Shown here in pieces: positions 58,144 to 64,000 of a DNA stretch of 64,000 bases. The stretch lies in the NCBI GenBank assembly GCA_905339295.1, contig CAJPFI010000040.1, positions 85,675-149,674 of the forward strand. The letters are read 5' to 3'. The notes under the pieces were generated by a model. That model was not told where the DNA came from, ran no database searches, and saw only the letters and a list, made by a program, of their open reading frames with translations. This DNA is from Burkholderiales bacterium (GTDB lineage Bacteria > Pseudomonadota > Gammaproteobacteria > Burkholderiales > Casimicrobiaceae). Position 1 is the stretch's first letter; each line of letters starts with the position of its first letter. Position numbers and translations under genes: made by a program.

Positions 58144-59823
58144 TCACGCCCCGGTCTTGCGAAACACGATCCGGCTCTGCCGCGTCGCGTCCGAATAGTG
58201 ATACTCGATCGCGTCGACCATGCGCCGGATGAGGTGCAGCCCGAGCCCCCCCGGCCTGCGCTCCTCGACCGGCGCATGCACATCGACGTCCGGCGACCGC
58301 GTGACGTCGAAGCGATCCACGCCGGTGTCGACGAGCGTCACCTCGACGCCGCCGTCGATCGCGGCCACGTCGACGCGCACCGGCGCGTCGCTGCCGGTCG
58401 CGTATTTGACCATGTTCGTGAACAGCTCTTCCACCACGAAATCGATCGTCGGCAGGTGCGCCGGCGCGATCCCCAGGAGGGAGAACGCCTCCGCGGTGAA
58501 CGCGACCATCGGCGCGATCGACGCGAAGCTGCGCGGGAACGACCGCGACCGGGTCGCCCGCCCTCCGACGCGCTTGACCAGCACCGCGGTCATGTCGTCC
58601 GCCTGGGGCGCCCCCCCGGCGAACGCCTCCACCGCGCACAGGATCGCGTCGCGTAGCGCGGCCACCGGGAGGTCGCGCCCGGCCGCGACGACCTCCTCGA
58701 CGCGCGCCTCGCCGAACTGCGCGCCCGAGCCGTCGGCGTACTCGTAGAAGCCGTCGGAGAGCAGCACGAGGATGTCGCCGGGCTCCATCGCGAGCGTGGT
58801 CGGCGGGCGCGGCGACGCGAGCGGCATCGCCCCCAGCGGGAAGCTGGTCGGCTTGTGGCGCTCGAACACCCCGCCCGCCGCGCGGAAATGAAAGATCGGC
58901 CCCTGCCCGCCGCTGTGGAACCGCAGCCGGTGCGCGACCGGGTCGAGCAACCCGATGAACGCGGTGATGAAGCGGTCGTCCGCCAGCGTCTCGGCGAGCC
59001 GGTTGTTGAGCTGCAGGTAGGCGGTGTCGAGGTCCGCGCCGAGCCGGAACGCCATGCGCAGCATCGCCTGCATCTGCGTCACCGACAGCGCGGGCGCGAT
59101 GCCGTGGCCGGTCGCGTCGCCCAGCACGACGAGCAGCCCCCGGTCGGTCGTTGCGAGGTCGTAGGTGTCGCCGCCGGTGAGCTCCGCGGGCCGGAACAGC
59201 GCGCACACCTCGTAGCCGGGGGTCACGGGCATCGCCGCGGGCAGCGTGCTCATCTGCACGACGCGCGCCATCTCGAGCGCCTGGCGCATCTTCTCGCCCT
59301 CGATCGCCGCCTCGGTCATGCGCGCGCGCTGCAGCGCGACCGCGCACTGCGCCGCCAGCGCGGTCGCGAGCGCCTCGTCGTCCGCGTCGAAGATGCCGCC
59401 GTCCTTGTTCAGCACCTGCATGACGCCGACCAGCACGTCCTTGTGGTCGACCAGAGGCAGCGTCAGCATGCAGCGCGTGCGGTAGCCCGACGCGCGGTCG
59501 ACGGCCGGGTCGAAGCGCGGATCGGCGTAGCAGTCGGGCACGTTGATGATCGTGCGCCCGCGCGCACATGCGCCGACCAGTCCCGCGCCCGACGGCACGC
59601 GCACCGGCGCGATGCCGGTCGCGACCTCGAGGACCAGCTCGTCGGTCGCGGGGTCGTGCAACCACACCGACGCGCGGTCGGCGTGCAGCACCTGCTTGGC
59701 CGCGCTGACCACCTCGCCCAGCATCGTCATCAGGTCGAACGGCGCGGCGAGCGCGCTCGTGACCCCGAGGATCGCCTCGAGGTCGTCCGCGGAAAGCCGG
59801 TGCTCGCGATCGCGCGTGGCCAT
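58144..59823 (-). CDS. GAF / PP2C phosphatase / HATPase kinase fusion
   Basis: 559 aa. GAF domain about 15-170 (ASVWLHDPATDELVLEVATG). SpoIIE/RsbU-like PP2C about 190-405: PAELTGGDTYDLA, VVLGDATGHGIAPA, LSDGFYEYADG, ADDMTAVLVKR. HATPase (RsbW-like) about 420-559: VEELFTNMVKYA, VDTGVDRFD, RRPGGLGLHLIRRMVD. One polypeptide thus carries both the phosphatase and the kinase that act on a STAS protein. Encoded just before the STAS gene; the ultimate target is not evident. The frame runs open far upstream, but ATG 59823 starts the conserved part. Confidence 0.93.
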   Translation of the reverse strand: MATRDREHRLSADDLEAILGVTSALAAPFDLMTMLGEVVSAAKQVLHADRASVWLHDPATDELVLEVATGIAPVRVPSGAGLVGACARGRTIINVPDCYADPRFDPAVDRASGYRTRCMLTLPLVDHKDVLVGVMQVLNKDGGIFDADDEALATALAAQCAVALQRARMTEAAIEGEKMRQALEMARVVQMSTLPAAMPVTPGYEVCALFRPAELTGGDTYDLATTDRGLLVVLGDATGHGIAPALSVTQMQAMLRMAFRLGADLDTAYLQLNNRLAETLADDRFITAFIGLLDPVAHRLRFHSGGQGPIFHFRAAGGVFERHKPTSFPLGAMPLASPRPPTTLAMEPGDILVLLSDGFYEYADGSGAQFGEARVEEVVAAGRDLPVAALRDAILCAVEAFAGGAPQADDMTAVLVKRVGGRATRSRSFPRSFASIAPMVAFTAEAFSLLGIAPAHLPTIDFVVEELFTNMVKYATGSDAPVRVDVAAIDGGVEVTLVDTGVDRFDVTRSPDVDVHAPVEERRPGGLGLHLIRRMVDAIEYHYSDATRQSRIVFRKTGA

Positions 59824-60054
59824 GGCGCGGGACTGTAGCGCACCGGCCCGGTCCCTGCGCCGCGCCCGGATCGGCGAACGTCGCTCGTCACCCCCGGATC
59901 GTCGCCCGTCGCAGCGGGACGCCGCCGATGCACGCGTTGCGCTATCCTTCGCGTCCCGCCTCGCCGGCCCGGGCTCGAGCGCACCCGCGAGCCTCCGTCC
60001 GACGGCCCAGAAGGCCGTCCCCGCCGGGAGTCCCCCGAACGCCGGAGATCCCGC

Positions 60055-62016
<1,962 letters not shown>

Positions 62017-62084
62017 CGCGCTCGCGCCGCTGCGGTCGACCGGCCCAACCGGTGGCCCGGTGCGCAAGCGCGACGATGCGCGCG

Positions 62085-62689
62085 CTATGCGGCGGGGATC
62101 GCGCCTTTTCCGTCAGTCGCGAGCACCTCGGCCGCGACCCGGTCTTCGGCCGATCGCAGGTCCACCGCCCCTGCGATCTTCGCACCCGGCGCGAGCCATG
62201 GGCTGCCGCCGCTTACGACGATCAGCCTCGCCGCGAACCCGTACGAGCTTCCGACCGGGATGCCCAGTTGCGTGCAGGTGGTGCTCGGCAGCGGATTGCC
62301 GCAACTCGTCATGTTGCGCGCCAGCCGCGTCAGCGTGACACCGTCGCGCCGGTCGAGCGCGGACAGGAAGCCGTCGCGAACCGCCGGGCTCGCATAGGTG
62401 CCGTCGACGCCGTTCATCGCCGTGGGCCGCGCGACCAGGTGCGCCGGACCCCGCCGGGGCCGGGAACCACGCCAAGGGCCGGCGCCAGGCTCACCGTCCA
62501 GGAAGCGGCGGTGACGGGCACCCGGCCGTCGGGGGCGGTCAGCGTGTGGCGGTCCTTCGGCGCGGCGCCAGACTCGTTGGCCGCGGAACCGCGACAATCG
62601 GGCGCGACGCATGGCGTCGTCTCGACGCGCGTGAACTCCGGGAATTCGATTCGACGGGACACGGTGTTCGCTTTCTCGTCCGGGCGCAC
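62085..62689 (-). pseudogene. Frameshifted gene of unknown function
   Basis: The N-terminal part is read from GTG 62689 in one frame (RRIEFPEFTRVETTPCVAPD, then TLTAPDGRVPVTAASW) and the C-terminal part in another (ARPTAMNGVDGTYASPAVRD ... SAEDRVAAEVLATDGKGA) to the stop at 62085. The frames would join if one G were added to the GGGG run at 62449-62452 on the minus strand. The joined product would be about 200 aa with several Cys; I know no family. It is either a recent pseudogene or a base-calling error in the homopolymer. Confidence 0.6.
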
Positions 62690-62830
62690 GGGGATTCATG
62701 CATCCGCCCGCGCCGCGGGGCACGGGCACCACCAGTATGCTCGCTATCGCCGGCGCTGCCGGGGATCGCGAAAATAAAGGGCAGGCGCGACGCCAGCGCG
62801 CGTCGCGCGACGGGATGCGGGACGGAGGCG

Positions 62831-63772
62831 TCAGCGGAAGCGTTGCGCGACCAGGCGCGCGGCGCACAGGTCCTCGAGCGCGGTGCCGACCGACTTGAAG
62901 AGCGTCACCTCGTCGCGCGTGCGCCGACCGGCGCGTGCGCCGGTCGCGAGCTCGGCCAGTTCCGCGCGCACCCGCTCGCGCGCGAAGGCACCCCGCTCGA
63001 TCGGCTGCACGAGGTCGCCGGCCTCCTTGAGCGCGCCCGCGTACGTGTCGACGAAGACCTCCGCGCGCGCGACGAGCGTGTCGTCGCTCTCGCGCATCTC
63101 GGGCGTGAACGCCCCGACGAGGTCCACGTGCGTGCCCGCGCGCACCTGGGCGCCGAGGAGGATCGGCTCGCGCGACGTCGTCGCGCAGCTCACGATGCAC
63201 GCGTGCATGAGGCCCTCGTCGAGGCGCGCGACCGCGCGCGCCGGCAGCCCCTGCGCCGACAGCGTCGCCGCGACCTGCTCCGCGCGGTCGGGGCGACGCC
63301 CCCACACCATGACGTCGTCGATCGGGCGCACGGCGCAGTGCGCGGCCGCCAGGTGGGGCGCGAGCGCACCGGTGCCGACGACGAGCAGCGCTCGCGCGTC
63401 CGGCCGCGACAGGTACGTCGACGCGAGCGCCGAGGCCGCCGCCGTGCGTCGCAGCGTCAGCGCCTCGCCGTCGATCAGCGCGACCGGGTGCCCGGTCGCA
63501 CCGTCCATCAGCACGTAGATCGCACCGACGCTCGCCAGTCCGCGCTCGCGATTGCGCGGAAACACCGTGACGATCTTGACGCCCAGCCCGCCGACACCGT
63601 CCCATGCGGGCATCAGCAGCAGGCGGTCGCCCTCCGGCGTGACGGCGTGGCTCGAGCGCACCGGCGCGGTCGCGCCGGCGGCGAACGCCGCACGCAGCGC
63701 GTCGACCAGCAGCCGCCAGTCGAGCGCCGCGTGCACGTCCGCGGCAGCGATCGTCGGGATCGAGGATTGCAT
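62831..63772 (-). CDS. Ornithine cyclodeaminase / mu-crystallin family protein
   Basis: 313 aa. NAD(P)-binding VVGTGALAPHLAAAH, preceded by LIDGEALTLRRTAAASALA and GLGVKIVTVFPRN, all typical of the family. It may be an ornithine cyclodeaminase, delta1-pyrroline-carboxylate reductase or another imine reductase; context does not decide. The start ATG 63772 lies 62 bp from the 53-bp palindrome array. Single gene. Confidence 0.9.
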   Translation of the reverse strand: MQSSIPTIAAADVHAALDWRLLVDALRAAFAAGATAPVRSSHAVTPEGDRLLLMPAWDGVGGLGVKIVTVFPRNRERGLASVGAIYVLMDGATGHPVALIDGEALTLRRTAAASALASTYLSRPDARALLVVGTGALAPHLAAAHCAVRPIDDVMVWGRRPDRAEQVAATLSAQGLPARAVARLDEGLMHACIVSCATTSREPILLGAQVRAGTHVDLVGAFTPEMRESDDTLVARAEVFVDTYAGALKEAGDLVQPIERGAFARERVRAELAELATGARAGRRTRDEVTLFKSVGTALEDLCAARLVAQRFR

Positions 63773-63834
63773 GGGCCAGCGCGATTATGATGCGGCCCCA
63801 GGTTGCCCGGCGGGCAGGCGGATCGGCCCGGTGC

Positions 63835-64000
63835 GTCGGGCTGAAGCCCGACCCACAGAACCCGCACCCTCGCGATGCCTTCCGATCGTCGGGCTGAAGC
63901 CCGACCCACAGAACCCGCACCCTCGCGATGCCTGCCGATCGTCGGGCTGAAGCCCGACCCACAGAACCCGCACCCTCGCGATGCCTTCCGATGGTCGGGC
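63835..64000. repeat. 53-bp tandem array of REP-like palindromes, cut by window end
   Basis: Palindromes at 63835, 63888, 63941 and a partial one at 63994; the period is exactly 53 bp. The spacer (CCACAGAACCCGCACCCTCG and following bases) is the same in all units except for C/G and T/G changes. It continues past the window. Confidence 0.9.

Overview
This is a 64-kb piece of a GC-rich (about 70% by eye) bacterial chromosome, most likely from a betaproteobacterium near the Burkholderiales. The evidence is the gene-block content: cpoB-pal-tolB, mreB-mreC-mreD-mrdA-rodA beside divergent gatCAB, and gshB-EIIA(Man)-HPr-enzyme I, plus metX joined to metW, ApbE/TlpA and DUF4124 genes. Genes are closely packed, many overlap by ATGA or GTGA, and GTG/TTG starts are common. 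I see no rRNA, tRNA, prophage, transposase or CRISPR array. Both window ends lie in or beside repeat arrays.

Layout. 1-3.3 kb: a 30-bp REP-like array, then cpoB, pal and tolB on the minus strand (no tolQRA; rlpA stands next). 4.4-10.4 kb: an EVE-domain protein, a NodU-type carbamoyltransferase-SxtJ-DUF5989 operon, a divergent SGNH hydrolase, a methyltransferase and DUF2784. 10.5-12.2 kb: a four-cysteine miniprotein, a FabH-like thiolase and three palindromes. 12.2-21.4 kb: the rod-shape operon facing gatCAB. 21.4-34.5 kb: DUF3592, DUF456, a 56-bp palindrome array, pirin, ettA, DUF4124, pyrE, exonuclease III, an ABC-F protein, a GlsB-like protein, a methyltransferase, an AmpG-like permease, and a fused MetX-MetW gene behind a probable SAM-II riboswitch. 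34.8-40.2 kb: two paralogous secreted cytochrome c-DUF5648 proteins, then TlpA-DUF4266-DUF3570-ApbE. 40.3-44.4 kb: PTS phosphorelay with two HPr genes, and gshB. 44.5-52.5 kb: recQ, rhlE, a TetR regulator with its operator, a class II aldolase, a cNMP-binding patatin and PrsW. 52.7-59.8 kb: a metallopeptidase/propeller/barrel protein, an ECF sigma factor with a repeat-tailed anti-sigma protein, and a partner-switching pair (STAS plus GAF-PP2C-kinase). 60-64 kb: an ABC exporter, a frameshifted gene, an ornithine cyclodeaminase-like gene and a 53-bp palindrome array.

Themes. Much of the window is envelope biology: Tol-Pal, RlpA, the elongasome, an AmpG-like muropeptide permease, and exported redox and outer-membrane proteins. 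Extracytoplasmic control appears in the ECF/anti-sigma pair and the PP2C/STAS switch. Two dispersed repeat families punctuate intergenic space: the palindrome GTCGGGCTGAAGCCCGAC, amplified at three loci with three different periods, and a GGGGTCAGAGC family that entered the mre operon and appears to supply the end of gatA. The observations I rate highest are the DGMSGAS flavinylation-like motif in the DUF3570 protein beside ApbE, the anti-sigma protein with a Gly-x-Ala-x repeat tail, the HExxH-propeller-barrel protein, and the MetX-MetW fusion under a SAM-II-like leader.
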